Assembly (NCBI RefSeq): GCF_046127645.1
Contig: NZ_CP175919.1
DNA from: Clostridium_F caseinilyticum
GTDB taxonomy: Bacteria; Bacillota; Clostridia; Clostridiales; Clostridiaceae
Length of the DNA: 64,000 nucleotides
Direction: 5' to 3' (one strand)
The translations under genes and the position numbers were made by a program. Below the pieces are notes generated by a model that saw only the letters and a list, made by a program, of their open reading frames with translations, ran no database searches and was not told the DNA's origin. Every line of letters starts with the position of its first letter. Within the stretch, counting starts at the first letter, position 1. Positions 44,694 through 54,761 of the stretch are shown here, one piece after another.

Positions 44694-47252
44694 TTATTTT
44701 TTCTTTTTTCTATAAGCAGTATCTTCAAAAGGAAGTTTTGTTCTAAATTGTCCATCGAACTTTAAGTAAGCTCCTTGAGCTGCTGGAGCTGCTGGTACAG
44801 TTGTAATTTCCCCTACTCCTTTTGCTCCATAAGCTAAATCATTTGTATTTTTTTCAACTATTATATATTCAATTTCTGGTACATCTGTAGCTCTAAATAA
44901 TCCTAAAGTTCCAAATTTAGCAGTTGGAACAGATTTATTTAAAGGATAATCCTCTGTAAATGCATATCCAAGTCCCATGACTACTCCACCGTCAATTTGT
45001 GCTTCTACATTTGTAACATTTATAGCCTTTCCAACATCATGCGCTGCAACTACTTTTTCTACTTTCCCATTTTCATCAAGAATAACAACTTGTGTTGCAT
45101 AACCATAAGCTACATGACTTACTGGATTCTTTTTATCAGAGTTAATAGGATCTGTTATACCTTGATATTCTCCATAGAATTCTTCACCTTCACACTCTTT
45201 TAATGATTCAGTGGATAATTTATCTTTAAGCTTTAAAGCTGCCACTCTTGTAGCTTCTCCAGTAAATACTGTTTGTCTTGATGCTGTAGTTGTTCCTGAA
45301 TCTGGTGCAAATTTTGTATCAGGTAAATCTAAAATTATCTGCTCTGGTAATAGATCTGTTGTTTCACATATTATTTGTGTAAGAATTGTTCCAAGTCCTT
45401 GACCTATACAAGCTGCGCTGGTTCTTATGTGAACCTTTCCATCAACAACTACTAAATTACATCTTCCAATATCCGGTATTCCAACACCAACTCCTGCATT
45501 TTTCATACAACTGGCTATTCCAGCACATTTATTCTTTTCATAGGCATCTTTCACAGCCAATAGAGTTTCTTTTATAGCTGTTCCTTCATCGGCAATTTGT
45601 CCATTAGGTAATGCATCACCTGGTTCCACTGCATTTTTAAATCTTATTTCCCAAGGAGATATATCAACTTTTTCAGCTAAAAGATTTAAATTACACTCTG
45701 ATCCAAAAACTGATTGCGTTACTCCGAATCCTCTAAATGCCCCACCTGGAGGATTATTAGTATATACTGCTGTACCTTTTATCTTTACATTAGGGCATTT
45801 ATATGGTCCAGCCGCATGAGTACAAGCCCTTTGAAGTACAGGACCTCCTAAAGATGCATAGGCCCCAGTATCTGATATAATATCTGCTTTAAAGGCAGTT
45901 AAAGTTCCTTCTTCATCACAAGCAGTAGTAATTGTCATTTCCATAGCATGTCTTTTAGGATGAATCATTATACTTTCTTTACGACTTAAAGTTACTTTAA
46001 CGGGCTTTTTAATAATCCATGCAAGGAGAGCAGCATGATGTTGTACGCTCATATCTTCTTTACCACCAAAGCCTCCACCTACATATTTGCTTATAATCCT
46101 AACTTTTTCTTGAGGAAGTCCTAAAAGTTCAGAAACTTCTCTTTTCTCATCATATATCCCCTGAGCTCCTGTATAAACAATGACTCCATCCCCATCTGGC
46201 ATAGCCAAGGCACTTTCAGGTTCTAAAAAAGCATGTTCAGTAAATGGAGTAGAATAGTGATTTGTAACCACATATTTAGAATTAGCTATTGCCTCATCCA
46301 CATCTCCTCTATTAACCTTCTCCACTGTTAAAACATTTCCCTTAGGATGAATTTTAGGTGCCTCTTCACCCATAGCTATATTAGGATCAGAAATAGGTTC
46401 TAATTCTTCATATTCTACCTTTATTAAATCAAGTATTTCTTTTAAAGCCTTCTTATTTTTTCCAGCTACTAAGGCTACTGAATCTCCAACATATCTTGTT
46501 TCCTCACCAACATCTATCATTGCAGGCCAATCTTTCATAATATGTCCTATATATCTTTTCCCTGGAACATCCTTCGCTGTAATAATTGCTTCTACATCTG
46601 GATGCTTTAAAGCCTCACTTATATCAATACCTTTTACTAATGCTCTAGGATATTTTGTTCTTAAAGCAGATCCAAAAATCATTCCCTCTACCTTCATATC
46701 ATCTACATATTTTCCTATACCTAAAACTTTATCTCTTGCATCTATTCTTGGAATACTTTCTCCTACTTTTCCTTTGTATTCTTCATCAAGTATAAGCTTA
46801 CCATTTCTAAGAACTTCTGCAGCAATTTCAATAGCTTTTATTATTTTTACATAGCCAGTACATCTGCATACATTTCCCCTAATTGCAGTTTTGATTTCTT
46901 TTTTATTTGGATTTATATTTTTATCTAAAAGTGCTTTTGCACTTATTATCATTCCAGGAATACAAAAACCACATTGTACTGCACCAGCTTTAGAAAAGGC
47001 CCATGTAAAAACTTCTTTTTCAAATTCTGTTAACCCTTCTACAGTTTTAATCTCTTTACCATGTACTTTTGCAGTTGTATTTAGGCATGCTCTAACAGCC
47101 CTGCCATCGAGAAGTATCATACAGGCTCCACAGGCTCCTTCTGCACAGCCATTTTTTACTGAAGTTAAATCCTCATGATCCCTCAAATATTCAAGTAAAT
47201 TCATATCCTCTGAAACAGATACATTTCTTCCATTTAACGTAAATTCATACAC
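44694..47252 (-). CDS. xdh: selenium-dependent xanthine dehydrogenase (fused Fe-S and Mo subunits)
   Basis: An 852-residue molybdenum hydroxylase. Residues about 1-150 hold two 2Fe-2S centres (NGCAEGACGACMILLDGRAVRAC; QCGFCIPG with RGNVCRCTGY); residues about 165-850 are the Mo-pterin domain (KYVGGGFGGKED, GGAFRGFGVTQ, catalytic Glu in YGAKGVGEITTVPAAPA). No FAD domain is fused. Surrounding yqeB, yqeC, ygfK and ssnA mark the Se-dependent class, in which Se is a labile Mo ligand; no in-frame TGA suggests selenocysteine. It interconverts urate, xanthine and related purines. The start is GTG 47252, with GGGGG 8 bases upstream; ATGs at 47282 and 47267 lack a site. Confidence 0.9.
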   Translation of the reverse strand: MYEFTLNGRNVSVSEDMNLLEYLRDHEDLTSVKNGCAEGACGACMILLDGRAVRACLNTTAKVHGKEIKTVEGLTEFEKEVFTWAFSKAGAVQCGFCIPGMIISAKALLDKNINPNKKEIKTAIRGNVCRCTGYVKIIKAIEIAAEVLRNGKLILDEEYKGKVGESIPRIDARDKVLGIGKYVDDMKVEGMIFGSALRTKYPRALVKGIDISEALKHPDVEAIITAKDVPGKRYIGHIMKDWPAMIDVGEETRYVGDSVALVAGKNKKALKEILDLIKVEYEELEPISDPNIAMGEEAPKIHPKGNVLTVEKVNRGDVDEAIANSKYVVTNHYSTPFTEHAFLEPESALAMPDGDGVIVYTGAQGIYDEKREVSELLGLPQEKVRIISKYVGGGFGGKEDMSVQHHAALLAWIIKKPVKVTLSRKESIMIHPKRHAMEMTITTACDEEGTLTAFKADIISDTGAYASLGGPVLQRACTHAAGPYKCPNVKIKGTAVYTNNPPGGAFRGFGVTQSVFGSECNLNLLAEKVDISPWEIRFKNAVEPGDALPNGQIADEGTAIKETLLAVKDAYEKNKCAGIASCMKNAGVGVGIPDIGRCNLVVVDGKVHIRTSAACIGQGLGTILTQIICETTDLLPEQIILDLPDTKFAPDSGTTTASRQTVFTGEATRVAALKLKDKLSTESLKECEGEEFYGEYQGITDPINSDKKNPVSHVAYGYATQVVILDENGKVEKVVAAHDVGKAINVTNVEAQIDGGVVMGLGYAFTEDYPLNKSVPTAKFGTLGLFRATDVPEIEYIIVEKNTNDLAYGAKGVGEITTVPAAPAAQGAYLKFDGQFRTKLPFEDTAYRKKKK

Positions 47253-47384
47253 ATCTATTACCCCCATATATTTATGTATCAATAAGCATATTGTTTTCTC
47301 TTTATATGTCTAACTTTATAAAACTATAAATGAATTTTATACTATAACTACCATCTTTAATACTTTCACTTTATTAAAAACTAG

Positions 47385-47467
47385 AATAAAGAGCAACTAC
47401 ATCAATGGATAAGCATTTTATAAGCCTTAATTGTAATAAACACTTTATCTAAAGCCTAAAGCTCTGT
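47385..47467. repeat. copy 2 of a divergent 83-bp intergenic repeat
   Basis: About 60 of 83 bases match 21037-21119 without gaps. It lies between xdh and the ygeY terminator, so it is in the presumed xdh leader or promoter region. A GG-N10-GC spacing on the minus strand at 47413-47426 falls inside it. Confidence 0.5.
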
Positions 47468-47474
47468 TCATAAT

Positions 47475-47524
47475 AAAAAAATGTATAATGAAGAAATGGA
47501 GATAAATACTCTCCATTTCTTCAT
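47475..47524 (-). terminator. terminator after ygeY
   Basis: ATGAAGAAATGGAGA (47488-47502) is perfectly complementary to 47510-47524, loop of 7. On the minus strand it is followed by TTATACATTTTTTTA. It ends the ygeW-ygfK-ssnA-ygeY operon. Confidence 0.85.
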
Positions 47525-47626
47525 TTATTTTTATTATTTGGGTTATACTAATTTTTTAAAATATACTAACAAAATAAATCAAAATTCTATTTTACTACAT
47601 AGCATAATTTAATATATACTATAATA

Positions 47627-48844
47627 TTATTTATTGGCAAATTCTTTTACATAAGTTATTGGTATAAGAGCATACATTGCTGCTGATTTTACTAATTCGT
47701 CTTTCCAAGTTCTTTCATTAGGAGCATGAGCTTGGTCTTCATGTCCTGGTCCAAATCCTATGCATGGTATTCCATATCTACCCATTATAGAAACTGCATT
47801 TGTAGAGAATGTCCATTTATCAACTTTTGGTTCGCTCTTAAATAAATCTTGATAGCATTTAACAGCTGTTTCACATATTGGATGATCTTCTTTTAATACC
47901 CAAGTTGGGAAGAAGCATTCTGTTGGGTATACTAAATCAGTATATGAAGGTCTTTCATAGTTATACATTTCAACTTCAGCTTTTGCAGCTTTAACGGATG
48001 GTAAATTTTTAATTTGTTGAATTGCGTATTCCCAAGTTTCGCCATCTGTAAGTCTTCTATCTACAGATATAGAGCATCCATCTGCAACAGCGCATCTTGA
48101 AGGTGATGAAAAGAATATTTCAGATACAGTTAAAGTACCTTTTCCTAAGAATTCATCATATTTTAAATTTTCGTTTAAAGCTTTTAATTCATTTAAGATA
48201 GGAGCCATTTTAAATATTGCATTATCTCCTCTTTCTGGTGCTGAACCATGGCAACTAACTCCATGAGTTGTAACTTTTATTTCCATTCTTCCTCTATGTC
48301 CTCTATATATGTTTAAAGAAGTTGGTTCTGTAATTACAACAAATTCTGGTTTTATTTTATCTTCATTGATTATATATTGCCAACATAAACCATCACAGTC
48401 TTCTTCTTGAACAGTACCAGTTACTATTAAAGTATAATCATCTTCTAATCCAAGGTCTTTAATTATTTTCCCAGCGTATACCATAGAAGCCATTCCGCCT
48501 TCTTGGTCTGTTACTCCTCTTCCTATTATTATTTCATCATCTTCATAGCCTTCATATGGATCATAGTTCCATAAATTTTTATCGCCTACTCCAACTGTAT
48601 CTATATGAGCATCCATAGCTATAACATGTTTTCCATGTCCTATATATCCTAATACATTTCCCATAGGATCTATGTCTACTTTATCAAAACCTACTTTTTC
48701 CATCTCTTCTTTTATTCTAAGTATTACGCCTTTTTCATCGCAACTTTCACTTGGAATTCTAGCCATATCTCTTAAGAATTTTGACATTTCTGGTTTATAT
48801 TTTTCAGCTAATTTTAATATTTCTTCCTTTTTAATGTTTTCCAT
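47627..48844 (-). CDS. ygeY: YgeY-type selenium-metabolism-linked M20 hydrolase
   Basis: A 405-residue M20 metallohydrolase. Metal motifs: AMDAHIDTVGVGD, GRGVTDQEGGMA and TVQEEDCDGL (catalytic Glu pair region), with GHEDQAHAPNE near the end. The family always travels with ygeW, ygeX, hydA and ssnA and is required in anaerobic urate/purine breakdown, where it probably deacylates or decarbamoylates an open-chain intermediate; the exact step is not settled to my knowledge. Last gene of its operon, 25 bases after ssnA. Confidence 0.92.
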   Translation of the reverse strand: MENIKKEEILKLAEKYKPEMSKFLRDMARIPSESCDEKGVILRIKEEMEKVGFDKVDIDPMGNVLGYIGHGKHVIAMDAHIDTVGVGDKNLWNYDPYEGYEDDEIIIGRGVTDQEGGMASMVYAGKIIKDLGLEDDYTLIVTGTVQEEDCDGLCWQYIINEDKIKPEFVVITEPTSLNIYRGHRGRMEIKVTTHGVSCHGSAPERGDNAIFKMAPILNELKALNENLKYDEFLGKGTLTVSEIFFSSPSRCAVADGCSISVDRRLTDGETWEYAIQQIKNLPSVKAAKAEVEMYNYERPSYTDLVYPTECFFPTWVLKEDHPICETAVKCYQDLFKSEPKVDKWTFSTNAVSIMGRYGIPCIGFGPGHEDQAHAPNERTWKDELVKSAAMYALIPITYVKEFANK

Positions 48845-48869
48845 TTAAATCCCTCCAAATTTTTTTATA

Positions 48870-50198
48870 TTAGAATCGTTTCCAAACTTCTTTTGCTAGT
48901 TCTCTACTTCTAGCTATAACTCTTTCTTCATCAACATGAAGAAGCTTTCTGTCTTCCATTAAAACTTTACCATTTATAATAGTTGTATCTACATGTCTTC
49001 CATTGATACCAAATAATATATGACCATTTATATTATTTTCATTAATTGGTGTTGGTGGATTATAATCTACTACGATTATATCTGCTAGAGCTCCCTCTTT
49101 TAAAACTCCAACCTTATCATCAATAAATCTTTCAGTAATTTTCCTGTTATTTTCAAATAACATTTCAGGAATTTCAGTCCATGCAACAGTTGAATCACCA
49201 GTAGCATGTTTATGAATAATGTTTGCTACTTTATAAGATTCAATAATATCTGGAGTATATCCATCAGTTCCTAATCCTAATAAAATACCTTTTTTGTACA
49301 TCTTAAGTACTGGAGAAACGCCTACTGCATTACCCATGTTTGATTCAGGATTATGAACTACTATTGTATTCTTTTCTTTAAGCATATCCATTTCTTCATC
49401 TGAAACATAAATACAATGTACCGCTATAGTTTTATCACAAAGAACTCCTGCATCATTCCATCTTTCTATAATTCCTTTGCCATATTTTTTCTTTGAATCC
49501 TCTAAATCTTCAATGCCTTCTCCACAATGAACATGGAATCCTGTATTTAAGCCTTTAATTGCATCTACACATTTTTCTAAAGTTTTATCAGATATTGTCA
49601 TAGATGCATGAAGTCCAAACATACCTTTAATCATGTCATCATTTTTAGCATTACAATGCTTAATAAATTCTACATTTTCATTAATGCCTTCTTGTGCAAT
49701 TTTTTCCCCATCTCTATCAGAAGTTTCGTAACACAAATTACTACGAATTCCCATTGTCTCTGCTGCTTCTGCAATCTTAAATAAGCTTCCTTTAACAGCA
49801 TGAGCACTAGCATGGTGATCAAATACAGTTGTTACACCATTTTTTATTTGATCAATCATAGGTACCGCAGCACTATAATAAACATCTTCTAAAGTTAATA
49901 CCTTATCTAATCTCCACCAAAGACCTGTAAGTATGTCACATAATGACTTTGCTGGCGGACTATCATTAGCCATCCCCCTAGCAAAAGTACTATAATAATG
50001 CATATGAGTATTTATAAATCCTGGCATTATAAGCTTTCCTTTTGCATCTATAAATTGGTATTCCTTATACTTATTTTTTAAAGTTTCTGTTGATCCAATC
50101 TCAATTATTTTATTCTCATCAACAGCAATACATCCATTGTCTATGATTGGTCTAGTATTATCTCTAGTTATAACTTTTCCATTTCCAATCAGCAACAT
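48870..50198 (-). CDS. ssnA: SsnA-family aminohydrolase
   Basis: A 442-residue amidohydrolase-superfamily enzyme related to guanine deaminase and chlorohydrolases. Metal ligands: GFINTHMHYYSTF, HVHCGEG, AVHCIYVSD and LGTDGYTPD. In purine-degrading anaerobes it is a candidate for deaminating or opening a purine-derived ring. It lies 30 bases after ygfK in the operon. Confidence 0.92.
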   Translation of the reverse strand: MLLIGNGKVITRDNTRPIIDNGCIAVDENKIIEIGSTETLKNKYKEYQFIDAKGKLIMPGFINTHMHYYSTFARGMANDSPPAKSLCDILTGLWWRLDKVLTLEDVYYSAAVPMIDQIKNGVTTVFDHHASAHAVKGSLFKIAEAAETMGIRSNLCYETSDRDGEKIAQEGINENVEFIKHCNAKNDDMIKGMFGLHASMTISDKTLEKCVDAIKGLNTGFHVHCGEGIEDLEDSKKKYGKGIIERWNDAGVLCDKTIAVHCIYVSDEEMDMLKEKNTIVVHNPESNMGNAVGVSPVLKMYKKGILLGLGTDGYTPDIIESYKVANIIHKHATGDSTVAWTEIPEMLFENNRKITERFIDDKVGVLKEGALADIIVVDYNPPTPINENNINGHILFGINGRHVDTTIINGKVLMEDRKLLHVDEERVIARSRELAKEVWKRF

Positions 50199-50228
50199 AT
50201 GATTTACCTCCCCATTTTTAATATTAAT

Positions 50229-53200
50229 TTATAACATATAACTATATTCATTTATGAAAGTTTTAATCATACTGTCCATTTCTTTTGAAACATCATTTTC
50301 TTTTCCAATAGTATAATCTATAATTTCATCATCTTCTCTTCTAACCTTACAAATTCCCTTATCTTTATCTATAACTAAAAATCCTTTATTTGTACTATTT
50401 TCAAAATCTTCCTTAGTCCAGAAAAGTGTTAGTTTATCTTTATATGGATTTCCTTTATAAGGACAGAAGATACCGCAGTTACCACATTCATTACACATTC
50501 CATCTAAATGTACTATTTGATGTGAAGAACTAAAATCTCCCTCTACATTAATAACTACATTGGCTCTATTAGGACAGACATCTACACATAATTCACATAT
50601 GTTGCTACAAGATAGACATCTTTCTGATTCATTTTCTATACAATTATGATCTTTTAATATACCCTTTTTGCTGTATATTTTTTTCTCATTTATAGGTAAA
50701 ACTTTCTTATCAAAGTCATTACTTAATCCTTCTTTTGATAAAATGTCCTTAGATACTGCTTTACCATCAGCTATAGCTTTAACGATAGTAGCTGGTCCCT
50801 TTTTCATATCTCCAGCAACATATACATTAGTAATATTTGTTTCGCGAGATTCCTTTACTTTAGGTAATCCCTTAGCATCTAATTCTATTTTATTCTTCTT
50901 AAGTAGATTACTATCTACTTGTTGTCCTACAGCTGAAATAACTGTATCCGCTTCCAATTCCACAGTATTACCAGCACCAACAGGTTTTCTTCTTCCTGAA
51001 GTATCTTTTTCCCCTAATTTCATCTCTTCACAAATTAATTTTGAATCTTTTATAGACATTGGTGAAAGTAACTCTTTAAATACTATACCTTCTGATTGAA
51101 CCAACTCTATTTCTTCTAGGCTAGCTGGCATATATTTTTTAGTTCTTCTATAAACTATGGAAACTTCTTCTACTCCATTAGTTCTCTTAGCTGCACGTGC
51201 CGCATCCATAGCTACGTCGCCGCCGCCAATAATACAGACATGTTTTCCTAAATTAATATCTCCTTTAGATTTTTTGTGATTTTCAAGGAATGAAATAGCA
51301 TCAATAGTTTTTTCTCCACCATCTTTTAATGTTAGCTTACCTGGTTTCCAAGCACCTATTGCTAATACCACATAATCATATTCTTTTTTTAGAGCATCTA
51401 TATCTAAATTTTGATCAATGCCAAATTTAAATTTAACTCCTTGTTTTTTAACAAGATCAAAGTCTTTTTTAATCATTTTAGAAGAAATCCTAAACTCTGG
51501 AATAACATATTCTATAACTCCGTAAGGCTTTTCTTTCCTATCCATTACAGTTACATCTACACCATTTCTTCTTAAAAATAGTGCTACTGACAATCCTGCT
51601 GGCCCAGCTCCTATAACCGCTACTTTTTTATCACTTTTTATATTAGCTTCTTTAATGTTTTCAATATATTTATCTTCAGCATTTAAAACAGCTACTTTTT
51701 TTATATCTCTAATTAGAACTGATTCATCATAATCAAGTCTTGTACATTTATATTGACAATTATGATTACATATGGTTCCTGTTATTGCTGGTGAAGTATT
51801 ATCCTTAGCTATTACTTCAAAAGCCTCATCATATTTTTTCTCCCCAACCAAAGATACATATTCAGGTATTTGTTGATTTATAGGACATCCTATAGTACAA
51901 GGTGCTACTGCACAATCATAAGTAGGAAGGTCTAAAGAAATCTTTCTACTATCTACAGGTCTAAGATCTTTAAGATGGTACTTATCATTTACAACTGAAG
52001 TTGCAAGTTCATTTAAATATTCTATATTGATACCTTTAAATGCACCTTTAAGATGTTCTTCTACCTTTTTAGCCATTTGAGTTATTCTTTCATAACCACC
52101 TGGTTTCAAAATAGTAGTTGCAAAGGTAACTGGTTGAATACCTGCATTTAAAATCTTTTCTACATTAAAGAAATCTGCACCACCTGAATAAGATATCTGT
52201 AAATCTCCATCAAATTCTGAAGCTAATTTCCTTGCTAAAGATATAGTTAGTGGGAAAAGAGACCGTCCTGACATATACATCTCTTCACCAGGCAACTCAT
52301 TATTTTCAATTTTAACTGGCAATGTATTGGTAAGTTTTACTCCTATTTCTAAATTTAATTTTTTAGCAACAGATTTTAAACGTTTAAGCATGGATACTCC
52401 ATCTTTATATTGTAAATCATTTATAAAATGATTAGGATTAAGGACTATATAATCGTATCCCATTTTGTCAAAAGTATCTCTAACAAACTTTTCACCTAAA
52501 AGAGTTGGATTCATTTTTATAAAAGTATGAAGATTTTTTTCTTCTAAAAGATACTTTGCAATCTTTTCAATTTCTTCTGGAGGACATCCATGAAGTGTAG
52601 ATAAAGTAATAGATGGACAAACTACTGGTGAAATTTTATCTAAATCTTCTTTACTAAAATTAGAGAACAAATCTATGTTAGAAAGTAATGTTTCTCTGCA
52701 TTCATTCCAAATTTTAGTATTAGATACATTTCTCATTCCTTCTATATATGCATCCACTTTAGGAGATTTTATTCCATCCAAATCATACCCTACACTCATA
52801 TTAAACATAAAGTCTCTTTCTTCACTTAAATTTAATTCTTTCATTAGAACATGAAGTAAAAACCAGGCCTTTATGTATTCATCATAAGCCTTTGGTACTG
52901 TTAATTCTGTAGACCATTCCACATTATAGCATTCATCTTGTGCATGAATGCACGGTTTAGATACAGGTAAATCCTCTCCATCAATAACTTGTACTGTCTT
53001 TAATTCAATAAAACGGCTTCCTGTTAAGTAAGATGCAACTATGTTCTGTGTTAATTGAGAATTAGGACCTGCTGCTGGACCAAGTGGTGATGCTAATTTT
53101 TCACCGAATAATTCTATATATTTTCCACTATCATTTTTATAAACTTTATTCTTATGGATACCAAAAATAGATTCCTTTTCTTTTAACTCCTCCATAGTCC

Positions 53201-53246
53201 ATGTAATCATTTGCTTAAAAGAAATTGGTCGCATCTTATCACCCAT
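50229..53246 (-). CDS. ygfK: YgfK, Fe-S flavoprotein oxidoreductase (putative selenate reductase subunit)
   Basis: A 1005-residue redox protein. The N-terminal about 410 residues resemble a dihydropyrimidine/dihydroorotate dehydrogenase barrel (ASPLGPAAGPNSQL, FIELKTVQVIDG, FIKMNPTLLGEKF). A GltD-like part follows: Cys cluster CAVAPCTIGCPIN and CNHNCQYKC, FAD motif VIGAGPAGLSVALFLRRNG, NAD(P) motif CIIGGGDVAMDAARAA. The C-terminus has ferredoxin-type CLSCSNICELCVDVCP and CNECGNCGIFCPY. The layout parallels dihydropyrimidine dehydrogenase, suggesting NAD(P)H-linked reduction of a purine-derived ring or electron exchange with Xdh. The selenate-reductase name is historical. Confidence 0.92.
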   Translation of the reverse strand: MGDKMRPISFKQMITWTMEELKEKESIFGIHKNKVYKNDSGKYIELFGEKLASPLGPAAGPNSQLTQNIVASYLTGSRFIELKTVQVIDGEDLPVSKPCIHAQDECYNVEWSTELTVPKAYDEYIKAWFLLHVLMKELNLSEERDFMFNMSVGYDLDGIKSPKVDAYIEGMRNVSNTKIWNECRETLLSNIDLFSNFSKEDLDKISPVVCPSITLSTLHGCPPEEIEKIAKYLLEEKNLHTFIKMNPTLLGEKFVRDTFDKMGYDYIVLNPNHFINDLQYKDGVSMLKRLKSVAKKLNLEIGVKLTNTLPVKIENNELPGEEMYMSGRSLFPLTISLARKLASEFDGDLQISYSGGADFFNVEKILNAGIQPVTFATTILKPGGYERITQMAKKVEEHLKGAFKGINIEYLNELATSVVNDKYHLKDLRPVDSRKISLDLPTYDCAVAPCTIGCPINQQIPEYVSLVGEKKYDEAFEVIAKDNTSPAITGTICNHNCQYKCTRLDYDESVLIRDIKKVAVLNAEDKYIENIKEANIKSDKKVAVIGAGPAGLSVALFLRRNGVDVTVMDRKEKPYGVIEYVIPEFRISSKMIKKDFDLVKKQGVKFKFGIDQNLDIDALKKEYDYVVLAIGAWKPGKLTLKDGGEKTIDAISFLENHKKSKGDINLGKHVCIIGGGDVAMDAARAAKRTNGVEEVSIVYRRTKKYMPASLEEIELVQSEGIVFKELLSPMSIKDSKLICEEMKLGEKDTSGRRKPVGAGNTVELEADTVISAVGQQVDSNLLKKNKIELDAKGLPKVKESRETNITNVYVAGDMKKGPATIVKAIADGKAVSKDILSKEGLSNDFDKKVLPINEKKIYSKKGILKDHNCIENESERCLSCSNICELCVDVCPNRANVVINVEGDFSSSHQIVHLDGMCNECGNCGIFCPYKGNPYKDKLTLFWTKEDFENSTNKGFLVIDKDKGICKVRREDDEIIDYTIGKENDVSKEMDSMIKTFINEYSYML

Positions 53247-53281
53247 ATAAACTTCCCCCTTAAACTAATTCATATTTTTAA

Positions 53282-54478
53282 TTATTTTCCGTAAAATCTT
53301 GGATTATTTGCTTTTATAAGTTCTTCAAATTTTAGGGCTGGATTCTTAACTTTACTTAAGAACATCATTGCTGCAATAATGTAAGGTTTATATCCAGCTT
53401 CTTTGTAAAGTGGTTCACGGTAACGATCAAATACTGATGCAGCTACTTCTCCTTCTTTACAGCTAACTCCAGTAATATCAGCTGGTAAACAGTGTAAATA
53501 TAATGCTTTTCCATCTTTAGTAAGATTCATCATTTCCTCTGTGCATTCCCAATCTTTATGTTTAGCATTTTCTCCTAATAATTCTTTTTCTAAAACATCT
53601 ATTTCTTCAAATTTACCTTCTCCATATAGATCTGTACGTCTTTCCATAAATGCAAAAGGTGCCCAGCTCTTAGGATATACTATATCTGCATCTTTGAAAG
53701 CTTCTTTCATTGAATTAGTTTTTGTAAACTTACCACCACTTGCTTTAGCATTTTTTATTGCTACTTCTTCTACTTCAGGCATTAAATCATATCCTTCTGG
53801 ATGAGCAAGTACAACTTCCATTCCCATTCTTGTCATTAAACCTACTACACCTTGAGGAACTGAAAGTGGCTTACCATAAGATGGTGAATACGCCCAAGAC
53901 ATAGCTATTTTTTTGCCTTTAAGATTTTCTATTCCACCAAAATAATGTATCATATGAAGTAAATCTGCCATACATTGAGTTGGATGATCTATATCACATT
54001 GAAGATTTACAAGTGTAGGGCGTTGTTCTAAAACTCCTGATTCATATCCTTCTTGAACTGCCTCAGATACTTCATGCATATATTTATTTCCTTTACCTAT
54101 AAACATATCATCTCTAATTCCTATAACATCTGCCATAAAAGAAATCATATTTGCTGTTTCACGTACTGTTTCACCATGAGCAATTTGAGATTTTCCTTCA
54201 TCTAAATCCTGAACTTCTAATCCTAATAAGTTACATGCACTTGCAAAACTGAATCTTGTTCTTGTTGAATTATCACGGAATACTGAAATTCCTAATCCAC
54301 TATCAAATACTTTTGGAGATATGTTGTTTTCTCTCATTTTTCTTAAAATATCTGCTACTGTAAACACAGCTTTAAGTTCATCATCAGTTTTCTCCCAAGT
54401 TAGGAAAAAATCATTATTGTACATTTTTTCAAATTCAATATTCTTTAGTTCTTCAATTAATTTTTTAATATCTTGCAT
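53282..54478 (-). CDS. ygeW: YgeW knotted carbamoyltransferase
   Basis: A 398-residue enzyme of the aspartate/ornithine carbamoyltransferase superfamily. Carbamoyl-phosphate motifs are STRTRFSF and HPTQCMADLLHMIHY; the second-substrate side has LHCLPADITGVSC. The YgeW clade does not use ornithine or aspartate in known tests; in this cluster it probably runs in reverse, phosphorolysing a ureido intermediate of urate or hydantoin breakdown to carbamoyl phosphate for ATP. First gene after a sigma-54 promoter. Confidence 0.93.
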   Translation of the reverse strand: MQDIKKLIEELKNIEFEKMYNNDFFLTWEKTDDELKAVFTVADILRKMRENNISPKVFDSGLGISVFRDNSTRTRFSFASACNLLGLEVQDLDEGKSQIAHGETVRETANMISFMADVIGIRDDMFIGKGNKYMHEVSEAVQEGYESGVLEQRPTLVNLQCDIDHPTQCMADLLHMIHYFGGIENLKGKKIAMSWAYSPSYGKPLSVPQGVVGLMTRMGMEVVLAHPEGYDLMPEVEEVAIKNAKASGGKFTKTNSMKEAFKDADIVYPKSWAPFAFMERRTDLYGEGKFEEIDVLEKELLGENAKHKDWECTEEMMNLTKDGKALYLHCLPADITGVSCKEGEVAASVFDRYREPLYKEAGYKPYIIAAMMFLSKVKNPALKFEELIKANNPRFYGK

Positions 54479-54587
54479 AGATACGCCTCCTATTTTTTAT
54501 AATTAAATTTTAAATTTACATACTAAATTAATTAAAATTCCCAAGTTTTCTTTTTAACTTTTATATCCTCCTTGTACTATTTTATAT

Positions 54588-54606
54588 AAGCAATATTTAT
54601 GCCAAA
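54588..54606 (-). promoter_or_regulatory. sigma-54 (-24/-12) promoter of ygeW-ygfK-ssnA-ygeY
   Basis: On the minus strand TTGGCATAAATATTGCTT: GG (54603-54602), ten bases, GC (54591-54590). Matches TTGGCA-N6-TTGCT. The start would be near 54578, 100 bases before ygeW. Confidence 0.85.
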
Positions 54607-54651
54607 TAGTCTAAAGCCTATAAGTGGTTAATTCAGAAAAATTATCTCAAT

Positions 54652-54697
54652 AAATTTATTATTAAAATGATAAATTTATCATTTTAATAATAAATTT
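54652..54697. promoter_or_regulatory. perfect 46-bp palindrome, paired activator sites upstream of ygeW
   Basis: Bases 54652-54674 are the exact reverse complement of 54675-54697. It contains two opposed TTATCATTTTAATAA motifs (54659-54673 and 54676-54690), centres 17 bp apart, 46-110 bases upstream of the sigma-54 promoter: the position of enhancer sites for a sigma-54 activator. Confidence 0.6.
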
Positions 54698-54745
54698 ACT
54701 AAATGTTATAAATATTCATTATAATACTTAACTTATTAATATTTC

Positions 54746-54760
54746 TTATCATTTTGATAA
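54746..54760. promoter_or_regulatory. third candidate activator site upstream of ygeW
   Basis: TTATCATTTTGATAA, a palindrome identical to the site at 59186-59200. Confidence 0.55.
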
Positions 54761-54761
54761 A

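Noticed and set aside
44694..47252. Selenocysteine in the xanthine dehydrogenase
   Set aside because: The frame has no in-frame TGA; this family is thought to carry selenium as a labile ligand of the Mo cofactor.
47411..47430. GG-N10-GC spacing upstream of xdh as a fourth sigma-54 promoter
   Set aside because: It lacks the TTGGCA and TTGC context of the other three, has no upstream activator motif, and lies inside the 83-bp repeat, so the match is probably chance.
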